Shown here: positions 1 through 5,057 of the stretch, piece by piece
How the letters are laid out: each line of letters opens with the position of its first letter
How positions within the stretch are numbered: position 1 is the stretch's first letter
NCBI GenBank assembly: GCA_012728465.1
Contig: JAAYFB010000374.1
Coordinates: forward strand, 1 to 8,744
Direction of reading: 5' to 3'
Source of the DNA: Proteiniphilum sp.
GTDB lineage: Bacteria > Bacteroidota > Bacteroidia > Bacteroidales > Dysgonomonadaceae
Length of the DNA stretch: 8,744 bases
Notes under the pieces: generated by a model
Told to the model about the DNA's origin: nothing
Databases searched by the model: none
The model's input: only the letters and a program-made list of their open reading frames with translations
Position numbers and translations under genes: made by a program

Positions 1-2
1 GC

Positions 3-1649
3 CTATTGGAGCAAATACAAGATACTGCCCCTGTAAGATCTGAAATATATGAAAACTTTGCTAAGCCAGTAATAAAGGCGCTCGACAAAATGAACATTGA
101 GTATGAGATGCGAGCACGTGTCAAATCAATATATTCAATATGGAAAAAAATGGAGGCAAAGAACATTGAATTAAGTGAGATTTACGATTTCTTTGCCGTA
201 AGAATTATATTTGAGGTATATCCAGGCATGGACGAAAAGAAACAATGCTGGGATATATACTCCGCCATAACTGATATCTATAAACTACGACCTGATAGAA
301 TACGCGATTGGGTTAGTCACCCCAAGGCTAATGGATATCAAGCCCTTCATCTAACTGTGATGGGACCCAATGGTAGATGGATAGAAATACAAATCCGAAG
401 CCGTAGAATGGATGATATTGCAGAGAAGGGATTTGCGGCACATTGGAAATACAAAGAGAACAAAGTAGAAGAGGATAATGAGCTAGAGAAATGGCTTAAA
501 ACTGTTCAAGAGATATTGGCAAACCCCAATCCTAATGCTATTGACTTTCTTGATACCGTTAAGATGAATTTATTTGCTTCAGAGATATTTGTATTTACAC
601 CGAGAGGTGAAATAAAAACTCTACCACAAGGTGCTACTGCTCTTGACTTTGCTTATACCATTCATACACGTGTGGGCGACCATTGTCTTGGAGCTAAAAT
701 TAATCATACACTTGTGCCATTAAGCGAAAAGCTAAAAAGTGGTGACCAAATAGAAATACTAACTTCACAAACACAACAACCAAAACCTGAATGGCTAAAC
801 TTTGTAACCACAGCTAAGGCTAGAACAAAAATAGAATCTTCATTGAGGCGACAACGTAGAGCCATAACTGCAAACGGAGAAGAAATGCTCAAGAAGCTTA
901 TGGGAGGCGATTCGGAGGTTGATAATGATACATACAATAAAATATTAAACTACTTCAATATAGAAAGACGTGAAGATTTGCATTATGCAATTGGTAATGG
1001 CGAAATAGAATTGCCTGAATCGAAAGAAATATTTCTGAAACAAAAGGAGCTGCATCCCAAACAGGATAATCTTTTTATGCGTTATATGAAGCAGGCAATG
1101 GGTGTTATTAAAAAAGCTCCTCACGATGATAGTAATCTTGACAAGGTGTCTATTGATAAAGATAATCAGGAGGTGAAAGGGGCTACTGTAGATGTAAAGA
1201 AAAAATATGTGCTCGCTGAGGAGGCTTTTAAAAAGAATTTTATTGTAGCCAGTTGTTGTAGTCCATTGCCAGGAGATGATGTGTTTGGATTTGTAACAGA
1301 CACCAATGAAGTAGAAGTTCACAAACGCTCTTGTGCTACGGGTATCAAGCTAAAGTCTAGCTTTGGTGGCCGAATTGTTGAGGTAGAGTGGGGCGACTAT
1401 AAGCAATATTCATTCTTAGCTGCTATAGCTTTCACTGGTATAGATCGTATGGGTATATTGAGTAACATATTATCAAAGTTGTCTGAGGATGTTGTTCTAA
1501 ATATTCAAAGTGTAAATGTTTCGTCAAAAGATGGAATATTTGAGGGCGTGATTCATGTATTAATTCATAGTGTGGATGATGTAAGCTTATTGAGCAATAA
1601 GATAGCAAAAGTGGACGGTATTTCTACCGTCCACCGAGCTTTAGTTTAA
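3..1649 (+). CDS. rel: Bifunctional-type (p)ppGpp synthetase/hydrolase Rel, 5'-truncated by window edge
   Basis: Stringent-response enzyme that makes (p)ppGpp from ATP and GDP/GTP and, in full-length bifunctional members, hydrolyses it; it acts in the cytosol on the ribosome. The frame is open to the left edge, so the TTG at 6 is only the first possible start in view, not the real one. About 190 N-terminal residues (the HD hydrolase domain) are missing relative to the usual 730-750 aa. Numbering from that TTG: synthetase domain about 25-150 with the catalytic-type Asp61 (EIYDFFAVR), RIRD at 98-101, GYQALH at 110-115 and Glu127 (IEIQIR); TGS domain about 192-252; helical region; zinc-finger/RIS domain about 413-445 with CC 417-418, His439 and Cys443; ACT domain about 468-545. 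RIRD matches the RxKD-type signature of bifunctional Rel/SpoT rather than the EXDD of monofunctional RelA. It converges on a minus-strand gene 22 nt beyond its stop, and its last codons contain a hairpin. Confidence 0.97.
   Translation, partial: LLEQIQDTAPVRSEIYENFAKPVIKALDKMNIEYEMRARVKSIYSIWKKMEAKNIELSEIYDFFAVRIIFEVYPGMDEKKQCWDIYSAITDIYKLRPDRIRDWVSHPKANGYQALHLTVMGPNGRWIEIQIRSRRMDDIAEKGFAAHWKYKENKVEEDNELEKWLKTVQEILANPNPNAIDFLDTVKMNLFASEIFVFTPRGEIKTLPQGATALDFAYTIHTRVGDHCLGAKINHTLVPLSEKLKSGDQIEILTSQTQQPKPEWLNFVTTAKARTKIESSLRRQRRAITANGEEMLKKLMGGDSEVDNDTYNKILNYFNIERREDLHYAIGNGEIELPESKEIFLKQKELHPKQDNLFMRYMKQAMGVIKKAPHDDSNLDKVSIDKDNQEVKGATVDVKKKYVLAEEAFKKNFIVASCCSPLPGDDVFGFVTDTNEVEVHKRSCATGIKLKSSFGGRIVEVEWGDYKQYSFLAAIAFTGIDRMGILSNILSKLSEDVVLNIQSVNVSSKDGIFEGVIHVLIHSVDDVSLLSNKIAKVDGISTVHRALV
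1603..1634 (-). terminator. Intrinsic terminator of the ytxH operon, embedded in the 3' end of rel
   Basis: On the minus strand GTGGACGGTA, loop GAAA, TACCGTCCAC form a perfect 10-bp stem (1611-1634, 6 of 10 pairs G-C) capped by a GNRA-type tetraloop and followed at once by TTTTGCTATC. It starts 37 nt after the stop of the 126-aa gene, the right place for a terminator. On the plus strand the same sequence is codons V-D-G-I-S-T-V-H of rel and is followed by CGAGCTTTAG, which is not a proper U-tract. Termination there would also remove the rel stop codon. I therefore assign it to the minus strand. Function is inferred from structure only. Confidence 0.75.
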
Positions 1650-1671
1650 ATAATAAAATTTATAAGCTAAA

Positions 1672-2052
1672 TTATCTTCTCTTTTTTGAACCAAGTAATT
1701 TGCTTGTTAATTTTTTAGCAGCAAATGCATACACTGTTGGTTTGGCTATCTTCCATACTATTCTGCCCATTAATGGCATGTTAGATAATGCAAAGTTGAA
1801 CCAATAACCACTTCTCTTTAGATTTGACATCGGCATAAGAGGCGATGGTGAACTATGAGTTATATTGTCCATCGTTTCTGCAAATTTGGTTTTTACACTC
1901 GATGTAAGTCCTTTGGTCAAAAGTGTACCCCAATTGTCTGCTAAATACTGCAACTGATAGGACAGTCGTTGCTCGGAAATAGCTCTCTGTTCTCTAGCTA
2001 CTTTTTTAGCTAGATGCAACTCATTCAGTGGAGATAGTCTTTGCGTTCTCAT
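1672..2052 (-). CDS. Small basic protein of unknown function, third gene of the ytxH-holin cassette
   Basis: A 126-aa protein that I do not recognise as a named family. Residues 10-40 are charged and likely helical (many Lys, Arg, Glu and Gln). A conserved-looking NWGTLL follows at 40-45, then a Ser/Pro-rich linker at about 67-76. Next is a moderately hydrophobic, aromatic-rich part (about 82-112) that could lie on or in the membrane, and a strongly basic tail ending KKRR. There is no signal peptide. Its ATG overlaps the stop of the preceding holin-family gene by one base (TAATG), indicating translational coupling, and an intrinsic terminator follows inside rel. Order, size and composition recall E. 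coli YqjK, the third member of yqjD-yqjE-yqjK, but I see no clear sequence identity; that link is inference. The reading frame, coupling and context make it a real gene. Confidence 0.85.
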   Translation of the reverse strand: MRTQRLSPLNELHLAKKVAREQRAISEQRLSYQLQYLADNWGTLLTKGLTSSVKTKFAETMDNITHSSPSPLMPMSNLKRSGYWFNFALSNMPLMGRIVWKIAKPTVYAFAAKKLTSKLLGSKKRR

Positions 2053-2432
2053 TAGCTTTTTGTTTTATAAATAATTTCTTCATCTTCGTTTCGCATCAAA
2101 AATTTAACTATAGAGTTAGTTATATAACTCTTGATTGGTTTTTTGACGATCAACAAAACTATAGCCATAAAAACAACTCCCAATGTTGCAATACCAAAGC
2201 CCTCCCAATAACTATCCAAAACGTGTCCCAGATAAAATCCGAGTGTAATAAAGGCTAAAGTAATTATTAGATATAGTAAGCCAAACAACAGAAGATAGAT
2301 GCTAGTAGTTGCCGTAGCTTTACTTGCTTTTTCAAATGTTTCTAGCTTTGCTATTTCAATATTGCTCTTTACGAATGAAGATATGTCGCTCTTCATATCC
2401 TCGAATAGGCTGGTTACCGTTTTTTCATCCAT
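2052..2432 (-). CDS. Phage holin family (YqjE-like) two-helix membrane protein
   Basis: A 126-aa inner-membrane protein. An amphipathic, charged N-terminal helix (about 1-40, FVKSNIEIAKLETFEKASKA) is followed by two hydrophobic helices at about 44-68 and 77-96 joined by a short YLGHVLDSYWEG loop, then a basic segment (KKPIKSY) and an acidic/polar tail. This layout and the IELAKLE-type helix are typical of the Phage_holin_3_6/YqjE family. Despite the name, these are chromosomal proteins in Proteobacteria and Bacteroidetes with no proven lytic role, often placed beside a YtxH or DUF883 gene. Here ytxH lies 31 nt upstream and the next gene overlaps its stop by one base. An 11-nt element shared with the ytxH leader precedes the ATG. 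The family call is recognition by eye; function in the cell is unknown. Confidence 0.87.
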   Translation of the reverse strand: MDEKTVTSLFEDMKSDISSFVKSNIEIAKLETFEKASKATATTSIYLLLFGLLYLIITLAFITLGFYLGHVLDSYWEGFGIATLGVVFMAIVLLIVKKPIKSYITNSIVKFLMRNEDEEIIYKTKS

Positions 2433-2443
2433 TTAAAAAAATA

Positions 2444-2454
2444 ATTAATGGTTA
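2444..2454 (-). repeat. Leader motif TAACCATTAAT, copy before the holin-family gene
   Basis: The minus-strand 11-mer TAACCATTAAT ends 11 nt before the ATG of the holin-family gene. An identical copy sits 12 nt before the ytxH ATG (2719-2729). The shared sequence and near-identical spacing suggest a translation-enhancing or RNA-binding element; duplication of a leader is an alternative. Only two copies are visible, so this is tentative. Confidence 0.4.
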
Positions 2455-2463
2455 GGATTCTAT

Positions 2464-2706
2464 TTAATTGCTTGCTAGCTCTTTTTTAGCTATTTCTGCA
2501 ATATCATCTATATCTTCTTTAAGATAATTTACTTCGCTCTTTCCTTTGTAGATAGCTGATTTTACGTTTGCACGCACTTTATCTGCCAATACGTTAGCTT
2601 GGTCTAGCCACTCTTCTTTGTGGTCGCTTCCCATAATGTAACCTACTGCTGCTCCTAGAGCGATACCAATTCCTAAACCTAGTAATAATTTTGCTTCCGA
2701 TTTCAT
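2464..2706 (-). CDS. YtxH domain-containing membrane-anchored protein
   Basis: An 80-aa protein. Residues 6-26 form one hydrophobic helix rich in small residues (GLGIGIALGAAVGYIMG), a glycine-zipper type that favours helix packing or oligomerisation. A highly charged, probably coiled-coil helix follows (about 29-78: DHKEEW, ADKVRANVKS, YLKEDIDDIAEIAKKEL). This is the standard YtxH/gas-vesicle-like small-protein plan: one N-terminal membrane anchor and a cytoplasmic helix. In other bacteria such proteins respond to general or envelope stress. It is the first gene of a three-gene minus-strand operon; the holin-family ATG lies 31 nt after its stop. The ATG at 2706 is followed directly by a typical KSEAKLLLG N-terminus. 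There is no Shine-Dalgarno sequence and the leader is A-rich, as usual in this phylum. The precise role is unknown. Confidence 0.88.
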   Translation of the reverse strand: MKSEAKLLLGLGIGIALGAAVGYIMGSDHKEEWLDQANVLADKVRANVKSAIYKGKSEVNYLKEDIDDIAEIAKKELASN

Positions 2707-2718
2707 AATTCTTTTTGT

Positions 2719-2729
2719 ATTAATGGTTA
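2719..2729 (-). repeat. Leader motif TAACCATTAAT, copy before ytxH
   Basis: Identical minus-strand 11-mer to the one at 2444-2454, here ending 12 nt before the ytxH ATG. The miaB leader carries a shorter related CATTAAT (4228-4234) that ends 14 nt before its ATG, so part of the match may reflect the A/T-rich leaders common in this genome. Confidence 0.4.
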
Positions 2730-2800
2730 TTAACTCGATTAATTATATTGTGTTGTATAAAACTTCCCTCGTACTATAAAACATCAAGTTTAACAGATTG

Positions 2801-2847
2801 TTCAAATATCTTTTGTCAAAGTACATTACTCAAAAGATATTTTTGAA
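2801..2847. repeat. Inverted repeat overlapping the ytxH promoter candidate
   Basis: AAATATCTTTTG (2804-2815) and CAAAAGATATTT (2831-2842) are a perfect 12-bp inverted repeat separated by 15 nt. The match continues on both sides (TTC and GAA) if a two-base bulge is allowed. The arms are A/T-rich and no U-tract follows on the minus strand, so a terminator for miaB is unlikely. Because the arms hold the -33 and -7 candidates for ytxH, an operator-like site is the better reading, though this is inference. Confidence 0.55.
2803..2834 (-). promoter_or_regulatory. Candidate Bacteroidetes promoter for the ytxH operon
   Basis: Reading the minus strand, TTTG (2831-2834), a 20-nt spacer, then GATATTTG (2803-2810) fits the Bacteroidetes pattern TTTG-N19-21-TAnnTTTG with one mismatch. 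Transcription would start roughly at 2795-2798 and leave a leader of about 90 nt before ytxH. The site lies between the miaB stop and the ytxH start, and both elements sit in the arms of an inverted repeat. Confidence 0.45.
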
Positions 2848-2863
2848 TCTTGACACATTGTTA

Positions 2864-4213
2864 CTATTCAATAGCTTCACCAAGCAATGAAGTTGTAGTG
2901 TAGCTATCTATTCTGACTTTTACGAATTGACCAATCTTATGGTTCTTTTTGTCAAAGATAACAACTTTATTTTGTTCTGTCCTACCAAAATATTGTTCTC
3001 GTGATTTTTTTGAAAATCCTTCAACTAATATTTCGAACACTTTGCCCACTTCTTTACTATTGTTTTCTCTTGAAAGCTCTAGCTGTAAATCAATTATCTC
3101 TTGTAGTCGGCGCGACTTCACTTCTTCTGGAATGTCGTCTTCCATTCTTTTTGAGGCATAAGTGCCTGGACGCTCCGAATATTTGAACATAAATGCTGAG
3201 TCGAAGCCTACCTCTCTCATCAATGATAAGGTTTCTTGGTGATCTTCTTCTGTTTCACTATGAAAACCACACATAATGTCTGTAGAAAGTCCACAGCCGG
3301 GGATTATACGTTTAATTGCTTCAATGCGTTCTAGATACCACTCACGATCATATCTTCTGTTCATTAGCTTTAGCATTCTCGAGCTGCCAGATTGCACGGG
3401 TAAGTGTATGAAATTTGCTAAATTATCATATTTAGCAATTGTTTCAAGTGTCTCGTCATTCATATCCCATGGATGAGAGGTGGTAAATCTTATTCGCATT
3501 TTGGGAGCTTCTTCTGCTACCATAGCTAGCAAGGCCGAAAAATCAATATTATTATCACCATCCACATATTTGTATGAATTTACATTCTGACCTAGTAGAG
3601 TAGCTTCTCGATAACCCTTGTCACGCAGATCTCGAATTTCATTTAGTATGCTTTCTGGCTCTCGACTTCGCTCACGTCCTCTAGTGAATGGAACGATACA
3701 ATAGTGGCAAAACTTGTCGCAACCACGAGTGATGGAGACAAAGCCAGAAATATTAGCTCCCCCCATTTTTACAGGAATAACATCTTTGTATGTTTCTGTC
3801 TTAGAAAGCTCTACATTCATAACTTTTTCACCACTTTCGGCAGCACCAATAAGGCTAGGTAGGTCAAGATAAGCATCAGGACCTACGACTACATCCACGT
3901 TGTGTTTCTTTATAAGATCAGATTGTACCCTCTCGGCCATGCATCCTAATACGCCAACGATAAGGTTTTTATTATTTTTACGCTTCAATGCATTAAAATA
4001 ATCCAGACGTTGTAAAACTTTTTGTTCTGCATTATCTCGAATCGAACAAGTGTTTACAAATATAGCATCAGCATCTTTGTCATTATCAGTTAGTGTGTAT
4101 CCATCCATCTCCATTATAGCTGCTACTACCTCAGAGTCTGCCACATTCATTTGGCAACCATACGTTTCTATAAATAACTTTTTGTCTTTTGTATCTAATT
4201 GTTCTGCACTCAT
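2864..4213 (-). CDS. miaB: tRNA-2-methylthio-N6-dimethylallyladenosine synthase MiaB
   Basis: Radical-SAM methylthiotransferase that converts i6A37 to ms2i6A37 in tRNAs reading UNN codons, in the cytosol. The 449 aa match the usual length. The N-terminal UPF0004 domain holds the three Cys of the auxiliary 4Fe-4S cluster: Cys20 (ETYGCQMN), Cys56 (NTCSIR) and Cys91 (GCMAER). The radical-SAM core has the CxxxCxxC triad Cys165, Cys169, Cys172 in RGCDKFCHYC, followed by PFTRGRERSR, then TSHPWD and HLPVQSGS. A TRAM domain for RNA binding covers about 385-449. NTCSIRDNAE and PFTRGRERSR are typical of MiaB rather than RimO or MtaB. The ATG at 4213 gives a complete N-terminus and has no Shine-Dalgarno sequence. 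Its neighbours are not functionally linked; it is separated from ytxH by 157 nt and diverges from the genes to the right. Confidence 0.97.
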   Translation of the reverse strand: MSAEQLDTKDKKLFIETYGCQMNVADSEVVAAIMEMDGYTLTDNDKDADAIFVNTCSIRDNAEQKVLQRLDYFNALKRKNNKNLIVGVLGCMAERVQSDLIKKHNVDVVVGPDAYLDLPSLIGAAESGEKVMNVELSKTETYKDVIPVKMGGANISGFVSITRGCDKFCHYCIVPFTRGRERSREPESILNEIRDLRDKGYREATLLGQNVNSYKYVDGDNNIDFSALLAMVAEEAPKMRIRFTTSHPWDMNDETLETIAKYDNLANFIHLPVQSGSSRMLKLMNRRYDREWYLERIEAIKRIIPGCGLSTDIMCGFHSETEEDHQETLSLMREVGFDSAFMFKYSERPGTYASKRMEDDIPEEVKSRRLQEIIDLQLELSRENNSKEVGKVFEILVEGFSKKSREQYFGRTEQNKVVIFDKKNHKIGQFVKVRIDSYTTTSLLGEAIE

Positions 4214-4358
4214 TTTTTTACTAAATTATTAATGCTGTGATTTAAATAAATTAAAACTCTATATTTTGATTATCTACATCGATATTGAACAAGATTATTA
4301 AAAACCAGCCCATCTAAGAATTAAAATTAGTTCATTATAAACTATTAATTCCGAAAAG
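4214..4358. other. A/T-rich leader region upstream of miaB, no gene
   Basis: This is the left part of the 328-nt gap between divergent miaB and the 160-aa gene. It has stops in all frames and no tRNA-like or repeat structure. The miaB promoter should lie here on the minus strand, but the best match I find, TAATCTTG at 4290-4297, lacks a convincing -33 partner, so I do not call it. Confidence 0.6.
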
Positions 4359-4359
4359 C

Positions 4360-4390
4360 TTGTAAATAATGAATTATTGTTCTAATTTTG
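4360..4390 (+). promoter_or_regulatory. Candidate Bacteroidetes promoter P1, driving a short RNA or leader
   Basis: TTG (4360-4362), a 20-nt spacer and TAATTTTG (4383-4390) match the Bacteroidetes consensus TTG-N19-21-TAnnTTTG at every fixed position. The spacer contains a small dyad, AATAAT-GA-ATTATT (4365-4378), that could be an operator. Transcription would start about 4396-4398. The next thing downstream is a hairpin terminator, not a gene. Confidence 0.5.
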
Positions 4391-4396
4391 TATTGA

Positions 4397-4475
4397 ACGA
4401 AAAAATAAAAATTTTTTCATAGTTAAGGTTTTGGTTAAACAAATAAGGGTGGCTGTGAAGTTACCCTTATTTTTT
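4397..4475 (+). ncRNA. Candidate small RNA or attenuated leader of about 80 nt
   Basis: The interval lies between promoter candidate P1 and a strong intrinsic terminator and contains no ATG on the plus strand. It can fold into an A-U-only 8-bp hairpin (GAAAAAAT 4399-4406 with ATTTTTTC 4411-4418), a single-stranded stretch with two GTTAA copies, and the terminator hairpin. Two roles fit: an independent sRNA, or a leader whose terminator limits read-through into the 160-aa gene, which has its own promoter candidate just beyond. I recognise no Rfam family. The call rests only on the promoter-terminator pairing. Confidence 0.35.
4441..4475 (+). terminator. Strong intrinsic terminator with GTGA tetraloop
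   Basis: AAATAAGGGTGGCT (4441-4454) pairs with AGTTACCCTTATTT (4459-4472) in a continuous 14-bp stem with two G-U pairs, closed by the GNRA-type loop GTGA. The U-tract TTTTTT (4470-4475) overlaps and follows the 3' arm. No plus-strand gene lies upstream (miaB is on the other strand), so the transcript it ends must start in this gap. On the minus strand the tail would be only GTTTAACC, so it is directional. Confidence 0.75.
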
Positions 4476-4486
4476 ATGTATATCCC

Positions 4487-4517
4487 TTTCCCAGTTCATG
4501 AAAAATGATTATTTTTG
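4487..4517 (+). promoter_or_regulatory. Candidate promoter P2 for the 160-aa gene and CoA-transferase
   Basis: TATTTTTG (4510-4517) matches TAnnTTTG exactly. TTTC (4487-4490), one base off TTTG, stands 19 nt upstream. Transcription would begin about 4523, some 20 nt before the ATG at 4542. This also explains why the in-frame TTG at 4515 should not be taken as the start codon: it lies inside the promoter. Confidence 0.5.
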
Positions 4518-4541
4518 TCGTACTACAAAATTAATCAAATT

Positions 4542-5024
4542 ATGGAACTTAGCGACGTTGTTTATTTAATACTCATGGGGGCCTTTGTAGTTTTTGGGAT
4601 TTTTAATGATTCTAAAAAGAAAAAGAAGGCAATAGATACAAGTACAAAGCCTCTTAACGATGATGCAAAAGATATGCGTGATGTATTTCGCGATCTTTTA
4701 GAACGTACTGAACGAAAGAACCCACCACCTGTTCCTAAAAAAAACTCCACAAAACGAAAGGAACCATCAAGAGAAAAAAGATTTAAACAAAGTAGTGATC
4801 CAATGCATGGCTTTGAGTCTTCAATGGGCTTGGTTACTGATTTCACTAAGGAGTCATCTCTTAAGGGATATGACTTTGTAGATGAAGGTAGCATGAAGGT
4901 ATTGGAAATAAACAACGAGATTGGATATCAGCATCCAATTTTAGAGAATCTTGTAGAAGGAGACAGACAGTCGGAGTTTAAGAAAGCTATAATATATAGT
5001 GAGATTATTAATCGCAAATATTGA
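4542..5024 (+). CDS. Hypothetical single-pass membrane protein with basic, disordered middle
   Basis: A 160-aa protein that I do not assign to a named family. Residues 5-21 form one hydrophobic helix (DVVYLILMGAFVVFGIF), immediately followed by a KKKKK cluster. By the positive-inside rule this puts the long C-terminal part in the cytoplasm. Residues 25-95 are Lys-, Arg-, Pro- and Ser-rich and probably disordered (NPPPVPKK, TKRKEPSREKR). The last 30 residues look folded and end in FKKAIIYSEIINRKY, a tail I associate from memory with short Bacteroidetes hypotheticals. I chose the ATG at 4542 because the upstream TTG (4515) overlaps the promoter and the hydrophobic anchor starts straight after the ATG. 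The acetyl-CoA hydrolase/transferase gene begins 33 nt downstream with no terminator between, so the two are probably co-transcribed. A role in anchoring or assembling a partner is possible but unproven. Confidence 0.85.
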   Translation: MELSDVVYLILMGAFVVFGIFNDSKKKKKAIDTSTKPLNDDAKDMRDVFRDLLERTERKNPPPVPKKNSTKRKEPSREKRFKQSSDPMHGFESSMGLVTDFTKESSLKGYDFVDEGSMKVLEINNEIGYQHPILENLVEGDRQSEFKKAIIYSEIINRKY

Positions 5025-5057
5025 AATAATAACAATAAAATTACAAATAAAAAATTT

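Noticed and set aside
6..8. TTG at 6 as the rel start, which would make a synthetase-only short enzyme
   Set aside because: The frame is open to the window edge and the visible N-terminus begins in the middle of the normal domain order; truncation by the window is the simpler explanation.
945..1322. 125-aa open frame antisense to rel
   Set aside because: It lies fully within a well-conserved gene, and its translation has no recognisable domain or coherent composition; it is a shadow frame. The same holds for other long antisense frames (704-937, 4562-4915, 7439-7645, 8189-8407).
2052..2432. Prophage remnant suggested by the 'phage holin family' gene
   Set aside because: This family is common in chromosomal YtxH/YqjD-type operons; no other phage gene, attachment site or integrase is present.
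4476..4508. Ten-codon ORF (MYIPFPVHEK) after the GTGA-loop terminator
   Set aside because: It starts right after the terminator, overlaps promoter P2, has no independent support and is too short to judge.
4526..4533. Minus-strand TAATTTTG as a promoter for miaB
   Set aside because: It has no -33 partner at 19-21 nt and is more than 300 nt from the miaB start.
4515..4541. Upstream in-frame TTG start adding nine residues to the 160-aa protein
   Set aside because: The TTG is part of the TATTTTTG promoter element, and the hydrophobic anchor begins directly after the ATG at 4542.
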